A stretch of 60,442 nt of DNA from DASPJQ01 sp035299065 (GTDB lineage Bacteria > Bacteroidota > Bacteroidia > Flavobacteriales_D > UBA2798), in assembly GCA_035299065.1 (NCBI GenBank), contig DATGXI010000064.1, positions 1 through 60,442 of the forward strand, read 5' to 3'. Made by a program: the position numbers and the translations under genes. This document shows positions 45,233 through 53,193 of this stretch, in pieces. The notes under the pieces are model-generated. The model was not told the origin of the DNA. It saw only the letters and a list, made by a program, of their open reading frames with translations, and did not search any database. The stretch's first letter is position 1. Each line of letters starts with the position of its first letter.

Positions 45233-47824
45233 ATGGCAGACGGAGAAAAGATCATTAACATTAACATTGAGGATGAAATGAAAACAGCCTACATCGATTA
45301 TTCGATGTCGGTTATTGTATCGCGTGCATTACCTGACGCGCGTGACGGTTTAAAGCCGGTACATCGCAGGGTTTTGTTTGGAATGCTTGATTTGGGCGTA
45401 CTTAGCAACAGGCCGCACAAAAAATCTGCCCGTATCGTGGGTGAGGTTTTGGGTAAATACCATCCACATGGCGACTCGTCTGTTTATGATACCATGGTGC
45501 GTATGGCGCAGCCCTGGAGCCTTCGTTATCCGTTGGTTGACGGCCAGGGTAACTTTGGTTCAGTTGACGGTGACAGCCCGGCTGCCATGCGTTATACCGA
45601 GGCTCGTTTGAAGAAAATTGCCGAGGAACTTTTGTCAGACATTGACAAAGAGACGGTAGATTTCAGACCAAATTTTGACGATTCATTAGAAGAGCCAACC
45701 GTTCTTCCAACCCGTATACCCAACCTGTTGGTAAATGGCTCAAGCGGTATTGCCGTAGGTATGGCCACCAACATGGCACCGCACAACCTTATTGAGGTTG
45801 TAAACGGAATTATTGCTTATATAGACAACAACGATATTACCATTGACGAGCTGATGAAGTTTGTGACCGCACCCGATTTTCCAACGGGCGGTACAATTTA
45901 CGGGTACGATGGTGTAAGAAGTGCTTTTGAAACAGGACGCGGACGTGTTGTAATGCGTGCCAAAGCTGTTATTGAAGAAATTGACGGACGCGATGCCATT
46001 ATTGTGACGGAGATCCCGTACATGGTGAACAAAGCCGAAATGATCAAGAAAACGGCTGACCTGGTTGAGGAGAAAAAAATTGAAGGAATTTCAGATATAC
46101 GCGATGAAAGCGACCGTTCAGGTATGCGTGTTGTGTATGAACTTAAACGTGACGCCATTTCAAACGTTGTATTGAATTTACTTTACAAATACACCGATTT
46201 ACAAACGTCTTTTTCAGTAAACAACATTGCGCTTGTTGAAGGGCGTCCAAAGGTGTTGAACCTGAAAGACCTTATTACTGTTTTTGTAAAACACCGTCAT
46301 GAAGTTGTTATTCGCAGGGCGCAGTATGAATTGCGCAAGGCTGAAGAAAGGGCCCATATTTTAGAAGGCTTGATCATTGCCAGCGATAACATTGACGAAG
46401 TAATTAAAATTATACGCGCAGCATCCAATCCGCAACTTGCAAAAGAAGGATTGATTGAGCGTTTTGCGTTATCAGAAATACAGGCTAACGCCATTGTTGA
46501 AATGCGTTTACGCCAGTTGACCGGCCTGGAGCAGGATAAACTGCGTGGTGAGTATGCTGAAGTAATGGCCCTGATTGAAAAATTAAAGTCATTGTTGAAC
46601 GATGAGGGCATGCGTATGCAACTTATTAAAGACGAGTTGATTGAAGTGCGTGATAAGTATGGTGATGAGCGCAGGACGGCAATTGAATATTCAGCCGAAG
46701 ATATGCGCATGGAAGATATGATAGCCGATGAAGAGGTGGTGGTAACCATTTCACACATGGGTTATATCAAACGCACACCATTAACCGACTACCGTACACA
46801 AAACCGTGGTGGAGTAGGTTCAAAAGGAAGTGCTACGCGTGACGAGGACTTTGTTGAGCATTTATTTACAGCAAGCAACCACAATTACTTATTGGTGTTT
46901 ACTGAAAAAGGAAAATGTTTCTGGATGAAAGTGTACGAAATTCCTGAGGGAACAAAAACAACCAAAGGCCGTGCTATCCAGAACCTGATCAATATTGAAC
47001 CAGATGATAAGGTGAAAACCTATTTGAGGGTAACCGATCTTGAAAGTGAAGAATACCTGAACAACAATTACATTATACTTTGTACAAAAAATGGTGTGAT
47101 CAAGAAAACAACGCTTGAAGCGTATTCAAGGCCACGCGCAAACGGTATAAATGCAATAACCATACGCGAGGGTGATACCTTGCTTGAAGCAGCGTTAACT
47201 GACGGTAAGAATGAAATTATGTTGGCTACGTTATTTGGTAAAGTTTGCCGTTTTAACGAGTCTAAAGTGCGCCCAATGGGCCGTAATGCATCAGGTGTTC
47301 GTGGTATTAACCTGGATAACGGAGATGCTCCTGATACCGATGTTCCTGAAAACGATTCGGAAGCTGAAGCAACACCAATTGTAAGCAACGGTAACGAAGT
47401 AATAGGTATGATTTGCATCAATAATCCTGAGGCAAACGTACTGGTTGTATCGGAAAAAGGGTATGGTAAACGTTCAGAAATTGATGAGTACCGTGTAACC
47501 AACCGTGGCGGAAAAGGTGTGAAGACCATTAATATTACCGAGAAAACGGGCAATTTGATAGCCATTAAACAGGTAACCGATAACAATGATTTAATGATCA
47601 TTACCAAGTCGGGTATTGCCATACGTTTGGATGCATCAACCTTAAGGGTAATGGGCCGTGCAACGCAAGGTGTACGCTTAATTAACCTGAAAGACGGTGA
47701 GGAAATAGGTGGTGTTGCGGTAGTTATAAAGTCAGAGGACGAGGAAGCCACAAGTGCCGTAAACCCTGAAAACACAACCGGTCCTGAAAATGGCACAGAA
47801 ATTGACAATCCTGTTGTGGAATAA
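45233..47824 (+). CDS. gyrA: DNA gyrase subunit A
   Basis: 863 aa; the breakage-reunion subunit of the type II topoisomerase that introduces negative supercoils. The catalytic Tyr121 is in AAMRYTEARL. The quinolone-determining region HPHGDSSVYDT keeps Ser82 and Asp86 (E. coli 83 and 87), so it looks susceptible at those positions. The C-terminal propeller carries a GyrA-box-like NRGGKG, supporting gyrase rather than ParC, though the usual leading Gln is replaced. An acidic insert (DAPDTDVPENDSEAEA) and an acidic tail are seen. A TPR gene follows after 34 bp, perhaps co-transcribed. Confidence 0.97.
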   Translation: MADGEKIININIEDEMKTAYIDYSMSVIVSRALPDARDGLKPVHRRVLFGMLDLGVLSNRPHKKSARIVGEVLGKYHPHGDSSVYDTMVRMAQPWSLRYPLVDGQGNFGSVDGDSPAAMRYTEARLKKIAEELLSDIDKETVDFRPNFDDSLEEPTVLPTRIPNLLVNGSSGIAVGMATNMAPHNLIEVVNGIIAYIDNNDITIDELMKFVTAPDFPTGGTIYGYDGVRSAFETGRGRVVMRAKAVIEEIDGRDAIIVTEIPYMVNKAEMIKKTADLVEEKKIEGISDIRDESDRSGMRVVYELKRDAISNVVLNLLYKYTDLQTSFSVNNIALVEGRPKVLNLKDLITVFVKHRHEVVIRRAQYELRKAEERAHILEGLIIASDNIDEVIKIIRAASNPQLAKEGLIERFALSEIQANAIVEMRLRQLTGLEQDKLRGEYAEVMALIEKLKSLLNDEGMRMQLIKDELIEVRDKYGDERRTAIEYSAEDMRMEDMIADEEVVVTISHMGYIKRTPLTDYRTQNRGGVGSKGSATRDEDFVEHLFTASNHNYLLVFTEKGKCFWMKVYEIPEGTKTTKGRAIQNLINIEPDDKVKTYLRVTDLESEEYLNNNYIILCTKNGVIKKTTLEAYSRPRANGINAITIREGDTLLEAALTDGKNEIMLATLFGKVCRFNESKVRPMGRNASGVRGINLDNGDAPDTDVPENDSEAEATPIVSNGNEVIGMICINNPEANVLVVSEKGYGKRSEIDEYRVTNRGGKGVKTINITEKTGNLIAIKQVTDNNDLMIITKSGIAIRLDASTLRVMGRATQGVRLINLKDGEEIGGVAVVIKSEDEEATSAVNPENTTGPENGTEIDNPVVE

Positions 47825-47858
47825 CAAAACCCATTGAATCATTAACATAAAAGTTGAT

Positions 47859-49112
47859 ATGAAAAGAATAATCTTAAGTGCAGCCCTCCTTTTAAGCGGA
47901 GCAACCGTATTTGGCCAGGGTAATGACCGCACCAATGCAATTATGGCGTTTAAAGACTATATGACGGCCATAGGTGATGATAATTTTGACAAGGCTGAAA
48001 AGTCGTTGAAAGAAGCAAAGGAATACATTGACAAAGCTTATGCAGCTGCGCCAACCGACCACAAAACCCTTTATTATAAAGGAGCAATTTATGGAGGTAT
48101 GGCAAGTACTTATCTTGATCCTTCAGCGGCAAAAGCACAAATGGACCCGAATGCCTGCTCAACAGGTAAGCCAAAATACAAAGCAGGTATTGATCCAAAA
48201 GTGGCCGAAGCCGAAATGGAGAAATACGGAAACGAAGCCCTTGCAGCATTAAAAGATGCCATGAAATATCCAAGTAAAAAGGATGATTTTTCAGGACAAA
48301 TTAAAATGTTGTCAAGCATGCAATCGGCAAAATCATTTAACTGCGGATCAAAAGCGTTTAATGAAAAAAGGTATGCTGATGCAGTTGAACATTTCAGCGA
48401 GTCGGCTATGATGCGTGATGTAATTGGTGAAGTAGATTCAGCCAGCTATTATTACTCAGCACTTGCCTATGAGCGTTTAAAGGACAATGAAAACGCATAT
48501 AAAATGTGGCAAAAGTGTGCTGAAATTAAATTTGGCGGAGCTGATTCATACAGCGGCCTGGCCAACGCAGCCATTGCCTTGCAAAAAGATGCTGAAGCCT
48601 TAAAAGCTATACAGGCAGGACGTGCAGCATACCCAAAAGACCAGGGATTGATTATTGCCGAAGTAAACTATCATTTAGGTAAAGGTGACAACGCATCGGC
48701 TGAAAAAGCCATTGGCGAAGCCATTAAAAACGACCCAAAAAACGCCACACTTTATTTTGCTTTGGGAAGTGTTTATGACAACCTGAAAAATTATGCAAAA
48801 GCCGAAGAGAGCTACAAAAAAGCCATTGAAGTAGACCCTATGTATTTTGATGCCTTGTTTAACCTTGGCGCCATGAAATACAATGAAGGTGCTGAGTTGA
48901 TGAACAAGATCAAGGACATTGCTGACGATGCTGAGTACACCCGTGAAAAAGCAAAAGCTGACGAGATGTTTAAGCAGGCGCTTCCATACAATGAAAAAGC
49001 AAGGGAAATTAACCCTAAGGACAGGGATAACTTAACCATGTTGATGAACATTTATGCACGTACGGGGCAAATGGACAAAGCAAATGAATTGAAGAAGATG
49101 TTGCAGAATTAG
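47859..49112 (+). CDS. Exported TPR protein
   Basis: 417 aa. Signal peptide (ALLLSGATVFGQ) and TPR units along the whole length, clearest at DAVEHFSESAMMRD, NATLYFALGSVYDNLKNYAK and EESYKKAIEVDPMYFDALFN. Periplasmic or lipid-facing scaffold; a partner cannot be named. It lies 34 bp after gyrA and is a recurrent type of Bacteroidota protein. The stop codon is followed after six bases by a heptad array and then a terminator. Confidence 0.85.
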   Translation: MKRIILSAALLLSGATVFGQGNDRTNAIMAFKDYMTAIGDDNFDKAEKSLKEAKEYIDKAYAAAPTDHKTLYYKGAIYGGMASTYLDPSAAKAQMDPNACSTGKPKYKAGIDPKVAEAEMEKYGNEALAALKDAMKYPSKKDDFSGQIKMLSSMQSAKSFNCGSKAFNEKRYADAVEHFSESAMMRDVIGEVDSASYYYSALAYERLKDNENAYKMWQKCAEIKFGGADSYSGLANAAIALQKDAEALKAIQAGRAAYPKDQGLIIAEVNYHLGKGDNASAEKAIGEAIKNDPKNATLYFALGSVYDNLKNYAKAEESYKKAIEVDPMYFDALFNLGAMKYNEGAELMNKIKDIADDAEYTREKAKADEMFKQALPYNEKAREINPKDRDNLTMLMNIYARTGQMDKANELKKMLQN

Positions 49113-49118
49113 TTTATA

Positions 49119-49146
49119 GACGCTAGACACAAGACACAAGACACAA
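49119..49146 (+). repeat. Heptad repeat array, 4 units, after the TPR gene
   Basis: GACGCTA followed by GACACAA three times, starting six bases after the TAG stop codon and ending ten bases before the terminator. The same units make up the long array at the right end of the window. Confidence 0.9.
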
Positions 49147-49156
49147 GAAATATTAA

Positions 49157-49189
49157 AAGGGGAGGCAATTGCTTCCCTTTTTTTTTTCA
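49157..49189 (+). terminator. Intrinsic terminator after the TPR gene
   Basis: GGGAGGC, loop AATT, GCTTCCC (one G-T pair), then ten T. It closes the gyrA/TPR transcription unit. Confidence 0.85.
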
Positions 49190-49335
49190 TAAGCAGCATA
49201 TTATAAAATCACAAATTTTTGTCTGTTTTAAATAAGTCCTGGGTTAAGGTGGGGTAACAGTCCATGAAAAACAAGCAAGATGCTAAACTTTTGGGTTCGT
49301 TTTTCAGGTCGGAATATTGTCATAGGCTAAATACG

Positions 49336-49467
49336 GGTAACGGTTTTGGGCTTGGAGTAGTGGCGGATTTTGGAGCACAAAACTGTCAATACACAACAAA
49401 AGTTGCTGCGAGGTAGAATGTTCAATTAACCACGCCACCCGCCATTGAGCCAAACGCCTGTTAGCGG
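49336..49467. other. attC-like imperfect palindrome, downstream flank of the nuclease-like gene
   Basis: About 130 bp bounded by GGGTAAC on the left and GTTAGCGG on the right. The arms GGTTTTGGGCTTGGAGTAGT and (reverse complement of the right side) GGCGTTTGGCTCAATGG are similar, so the strand can fold into one long imperfect hairpin, as integron attC sites do. The core triplet and the terminal AAC/GTT fit, but the full 7-bp consensus does not. The rest of the 409-bp gap holds the heptad array, the terminator and sequence with no visible feature. Confidence 0.5.
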
Positions 49468-49521
49468 TTCGGGCTTTTTGTTCTCCGTCAATGTCCATTT
49501 TTTTCAACTTTTTTTGTCATT

Positions 49522-51654
49522 TTAATTGTCTCTAATTTTACGAAGTTTGTCTGTATATTCTTTCATTTTTGGCATAGCAACCTCAAAATCTAAATAATAT
49601 TTGTCAAACATTACTTTAGAGTAAGCATATTCATAGGTAAAAGTTCTTTTAGAAAGTGAATTCGTTAAAAGCATCGTTAAGTAATTTGATAGAGAAAAAT
49701 AATCAAGCATAAAATCCAGCGTTAATTTACCCTCTTTCCAAACGCTAAATACCCCATCATTCGTTCGCATTTCACCTTCAATAAGTAAATTTTGTATTTC
49801 GTGTATATTGCGAACCGGATACTTGAATATATTGCCATTAAAAAGTCTATTACTTAAAACGATGCAGGATACTATTCGTTTTATTCCGTTAGTTTTGACT
49901 TTAAGTTTATATTCTAATTTTTTTAATAACTGTCCATTATTAAAATTTTGATTAATCTTGTCAAGCTGAGTTTCTGCTTTTTTGATGTAGTCATAAGTAG
50001 TTCTTAAATCAAAGGGGCTAACAGGATGTAATGCTTGTTTACATTCAAAAACAAATAAAGTATCTTCATAAAAAGCACAAACATCAATATCTGTAATATC
50101 AATATTTGTCTCTGGGAAGGCAGGAATATTTATCTTTTTAAATGTATTAATCAAAGCTAAAACCAAATTTTCACCTGTATTAAGTAATGAATTGTTAGCT
50201 TGTTTGTATTGAGAAGCGTATAAGTTTCTTATTGTGTTTGAATTGGCAAAAATAGATAAAGGGATAATGAAATGTTTTCTTAAACAAAGTATTGGATGAT
50301 ATTGTAAATCAAAAACAAAATCTAATCCAGGTTCCCAACATACAATATCTAAGAAAGATTCTATTTTGTCTGTTGGAAATAATTTTTCCATTAATTGAAA
50401 AAATTGCTCTTCTGGTTGCATTGGAATTAAAGAACGTAGCAATAAATCAGTGTCCACTTTTTCTATCTTATATATTTCTTTTGCAAACATCATATAAAAC
50501 AAAAGAAATACACGTCTTATTTTAATGAAATCGAAGAGACTTAAATCTTCAATTATTTTTATTTTTTCTAAATCCTTCGGATTGAGTAATTGTTCTTTAA
50601 AAACACTTGACAGATATATTATTTCCTCTTTAAATAAAGCATCTGGTTTCATAAAATGCTCAATTATGTAGTCATAAACAGGTTCTGGAACTTCTAGTCT
50701 ATATCTTGGATAATCATAGGTTTCAGTCTTTGTGAAAAACTTAAATACATCTTGCTTATTAAGTTCATCGATTAATTGCTCGAGTGAGGCTGTATCATCA
50801 GCATTGAACCTGTCGTTTATACTTTGTATTTCGGTCTTGATATAACCAGCACGAATTGATTTTTCAAAATCGTCAAAAGGTGGTTTTATGTATAGTTTAT
50901 CTCCTGCTTTATTACAAGAATATTGAAAACTATCAATCATTATTTCAAATTCTCTAAAATCTAAATAATAACAAGCAGGAATAATTAATTTACCAATTTC
51001 ACCCTTCCTTATGTATTCTTCGTTTACACGTGAAACGTCAATGTTTTTATTTTTTATTCTATCTGTATATAGATGGATTAAGAATGAAACTGCTGAGGAG
51101 ATTTCTTCTTTACTTCTATTTGAAAGTGCGGATAAATCATTTACAGTTTTGGGATAATAACCTGATATAAACAAATAGTCGGTCGCAGACAATAGCGTTT
51201 TTATTATGGATTTATCTTTGTTTGTTTTCTCAAAATCTCTAAATTCTCTTATTATTATTTGTTCAATTGCAGTGTAAGAATCATGGATGCTAGCAAAGTT
51301 TATTATGCTTTCAAGATAAGCAAATGCTTGTTGCGAAAAATTGCCAAAGTCTTTTCCTATGTCTATCAATTCTAAAGCAAGTGATTTTACAATACATTTT
51401 TTACCTACATATTTTGAGTACCTAAAAAGTCCCTTTCTACGAATAAAATCAAAAGTTTCTTCTGGTTCGTAAAACAAAGTCACTAATAAGATATTTCTTG
51501 AAACTAAATAATCTCCGTTTAAAATTGATAACTCTGCACTTTTCAAAAGGTCTTTGAAAACTTTTTTGGTCGGTCTATTGGTTGTAGGATTTTGCAAGTC
51601 TGCTTTAAGAACGTTCTTGTCAATTTTTTTATAATTTATTTTTTCAAAACTCAT
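49522..51654 (-). CDS. Large hypothetical protein with C-terminal PD-(D/E)XK-like nuclease motif
   Basis: 710 aa, no signal peptide or membrane helix, and clearly more AT-rich and Asn/Lys/Ile-rich than neighbours. Residues 1-480 are mostly helical with no recognised domain. Near 495-540 the pattern GENLVLALI, then ITDIDVCAFYEDTLFVFECK (Asp524, Glu537, Lys539) matches the restriction-endonuclease-like fold core: helix Glu, metal-binding Asp, and E-x-K. Such domains occur in defence and repair proteins. The gene stands alone between palindromic attC-like flanks, as expected of a mobile cassette. A single-gene defence function is possible but unproven. Confidence 0.72.
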   Translation of the reverse strand: MSFEKINYKKIDKNVLKADLQNPTTNRPTKKVFKDLLKSAELSILNGDYLVSRNILLVTLFYEPEETFDFIRRKGLFRYSKYVGKKCIVKSLALELIDIGKDFGNFSQQAFAYLESIINFASIHDSYTAIEQIIIREFRDFEKTNKDKSIIKTLLSATDYLFISGYYPKTVNDLSALSNRSKEEISSAVSFLIHLYTDRIKNKNIDVSRVNEEYIRKGEIGKLIIPACYYLDFREFEIMIDSFQYSCNKAGDKLYIKPPFDDFEKSIRAGYIKTEIQSINDRFNADDTASLEQLIDELNKQDVFKFFTKTETYDYPRYRLEVPEPVYDYIIEHFMKPDALFKEEIIYLSSVFKEQLLNPKDLEKIKIIEDLSLFDFIKIRRVFLLFYMMFAKEIYKIEKVDTDLLLRSLIPMQPEEQFFQLMEKLFPTDKIESFLDIVCWEPGLDFVFDLQYHPILCLRKHFIIPLSIFANSNTIRNLYASQYKQANNSLLNTGENLVLALINTFKKINIPAFPETNIDITDIDVCAFYEDTLFVFECKQALHPVSPFDLRTTYDYIKKAETQLDKINQNFNNGQLLKKLEYKLKVKTNGIKRIVSCIVLSNRLFNGNIFKYPVRNIHEIQNLLIEGEMRTNDGVFSVWKEGKLTLDFMLDYFSLSNYLTMLLTNSLSKRTFTYEYAYSKVMFDKYYLDFEVAMPKMKEYTDKLRKIRDN

Positions 51655-51698
51655 TTAAAATGTTTTGTGTCTGATAGTTGAGTGTCTTCTTAGCCTGA

Positions 51699-51760
51699 CC
51701 GCTAACTTGTTTATACACGCTAATTTTTAGCGCCTATACATCCAACACGGCTGTATAGGC
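51699..51760. other. attC-like palindromes, upstream flank of the nuclease-like gene
   Basis: CCGCTAAC here is the exact reverse complement of GTTAGCGG on the other side of the gene. Next to it are two perfect palindromes: CGCTAATTTTTAGCG, and GCCTATACA paired with TGTATAGGC over 11 nt. The first overlaps the second by one base. On the gene's strand this puts a GTTAGCGG end just before it. Confidence 0.5.
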
Positions 51761-51853
51761 CAGGTTTTATAGTGCTTACCCAAATATAGGTTATTTTCTG
51801 AAAAAAAACGGCAGTTAAGAGGCCAAGGTACCTTGATACTGGCAGATAAAAAA

Positions 51854-51944
51854 CGCCCCGGATAGAGCCGATACCCCGCAGCCGGTATGATTAATTTTAA
51901 GTTAAACCCCTTGCGAGGAGTTAAGGCGATAGCCGGATAAGGCG
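51854..51944 (+). ncRNA. Candidate structured RNA element, copy A
   Basis: 91 nt with conserved 5' block GGATAGAGCCGATACCCCGC and 3' block GAGGAGTTAAGGCGATAGCC, both shared with copy B near 56.2 kb. It folds as CGCC/GGCG plus CCGG/CCGG, an internal loop, GCC/GGC, and CCCCGCA/TGCGAGG. The shape is reminiscent of Bacteroidota motifs such as Flavo-1, from memory and unverified. It lies between minus-strand genes. Elsewhere the 579-bp gap holds the flanking palindromes, a terminator, and sequence without visible features. Confidence 0.5.
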
Positions 51945-52075
51945 CACAATAAAAACGTTGCCCGTAATTTGTTTACCATTCTTTGTGGGTGAAGAGCAAG
52001 ATAAAAAGCTCGTGTTAAAAATGGGGTGTGGATTAAAGCCAGGAACTTAAGGATTGCCACGATTGCTTACGTTGC

Positions 52076-52107
52076 AAAAAAAAAGGTCGCCTTTACCGGG
52101 CGACCTC
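52076..52107 (-). terminator. Intrinsic terminator of the SpoIIE phosphatase gene
   Basis: GGTCGCC and GGCGACC form a perfect 7-bp stem over a 7-nt loop, and on the minus strand nine T follow. It lies about 130 bp after the phosphatase stop. Confidence 0.85.
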
Positions 52108-52233
52108 GCAATAGCGTCTCACTTCTTAAACGCCTTTTAAAAATATTACCGGAGCCTTAAGGATCGCTTCGCTATTTTAGTTTATATCTTATACTGATTT
52201 TAAAGCAGCCGCTCACGATAAGGTTGTTTGGGT

Positions 52234-52944
52234 CTACACTTTTACGCCAATCACACACACGTCATCGATCTGCTCAAATGTACCGCGCCATGCTTCAAAT
52301 GACTGGTCCAGTATTTCTTTTTGTTTTTCCATTGGAAGGCTTGCGTTTTTCAACAACAATTCCTCAAGTTGTTTGTACTTGAATTTTTTACCTTTTGGTC
52401 CGCCAAACTGGTCGGCATACCCATCAGTAAACGTATAAATAATATCGCCTTTTTGAAGTTTAATTGTTTGGGTGCGGAAAGATTTCATCTCCTCACTGTA
52501 CTTGCCTACGGGCATTTTGTCAGCCTGGTACTCGGTTACTTTACCGTCACGCACCAGCCACAGCGGGTTATTTGCCAACGCAATTTCAAGGTTCATGTTG
52601 TCAAAATCATACACGCAAAGCGCACAGTCCATACCGTCCTTACTTTCCTCTTCACTACCTTCAGGGTTCAATGAGGTGATGATGCTTTTACGCACATCAT
52701 CCAACACCTCACCGGGGTGAAAAAAGTTACGCTCAATAATTGATTCGTTCAAACAACTAATGCCCATCATGCTCATGAGTGCACCTGGAACACCGTGGCC
52801 TGTACAGTCAGCCGTACACAGAAAAAACAATTCATGCGCATGGTTTTGTGGCTTATGCGCAAGGGCATAATAAAAATCGCCACTTACAATGTCCTTTGGT
52901 TTGTATAGAATGAAAAAATTACGTGTTTCTGTTGCAGTTTCCAT
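52234..52944 (-). CDS. SpoIIE-type PP2C serine/threonine phosphatase, standalone
   Basis: 236 aa, essentially one domain. Metal-binding motifs are visible: VSGDFYYA (first Asp), CTADCTGHGVPGALMSMMG (Asp and Gly), GMDCALCVYDF, FTDGYADQFGG and IDDVCVIGVKV (late Asps). The start (NFFILYKPKDIVSGDFY) is exactly where the phosphatase half of the usual Bacteroidota TPR-TM-SpoIIE proteins begins, so it appears to be such a protein with the sensor removed. A TPR-TM sensor gene ending just before that junction lies 249 bp upstream on the same strand. It should dephosphorylate an anti-anti-sigma-like substrate in a partner-switch; none is present in the window. Confidence 0.93.
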   Translation of the reverse strand: METATETRNFFILYKPKDIVSGDFYYALAHKPQNHAHELFFLCTADCTGHGVPGALMSMMGISCLNESIIERNFFHPGEVLDDVRKSIITSLNPEGSEEESKDGMDCALCVYDFDNMNLEIALANNPLWLVRDGKVTEYQADKMPVGKYSEEMKSFRTQTIKLQKGDIIYTFTDGYADQFGGPKGKKFKYKQLEELLLKNASLPMEKQKEILDQSFEAWRGTFEQIDDVCVIGVKV

Positions 52945-53193
52945 AGTGGCTAATTTATATTTTTTTATTTAAGTAGGTTAGGCTCCTGTCAATATATTTT
53001 TCAGGTGGTTTGTATTTTGTGCGGGGCGTGTGCGGCACAGTAAATTATTGGTTTAGGGTTTCCTTATTTCGAAAAAATAATGTATTCAGGCCTCAATATC
53101 AGCTTTTTGCCGGGTATTGCGGGTTTGCATGGTGTGCATAAGCCAATTGATTTTTTTGGCCACAGTTATTTTTTAACATGCACACACATGGTG

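Noticed and set aside
49304..49507. 67-aa frame on the minus strand downstream of the nuclease-like gene
   Set aside because: It is the read-through of the attC-like palindrome; composition follows the palindrome and no protein family is recognised.
49336..51760. Complete integron
   Set aside because: No integrase gene in the window and the core sites deviate from the attC consensus; only attC-like flanks are claimed.
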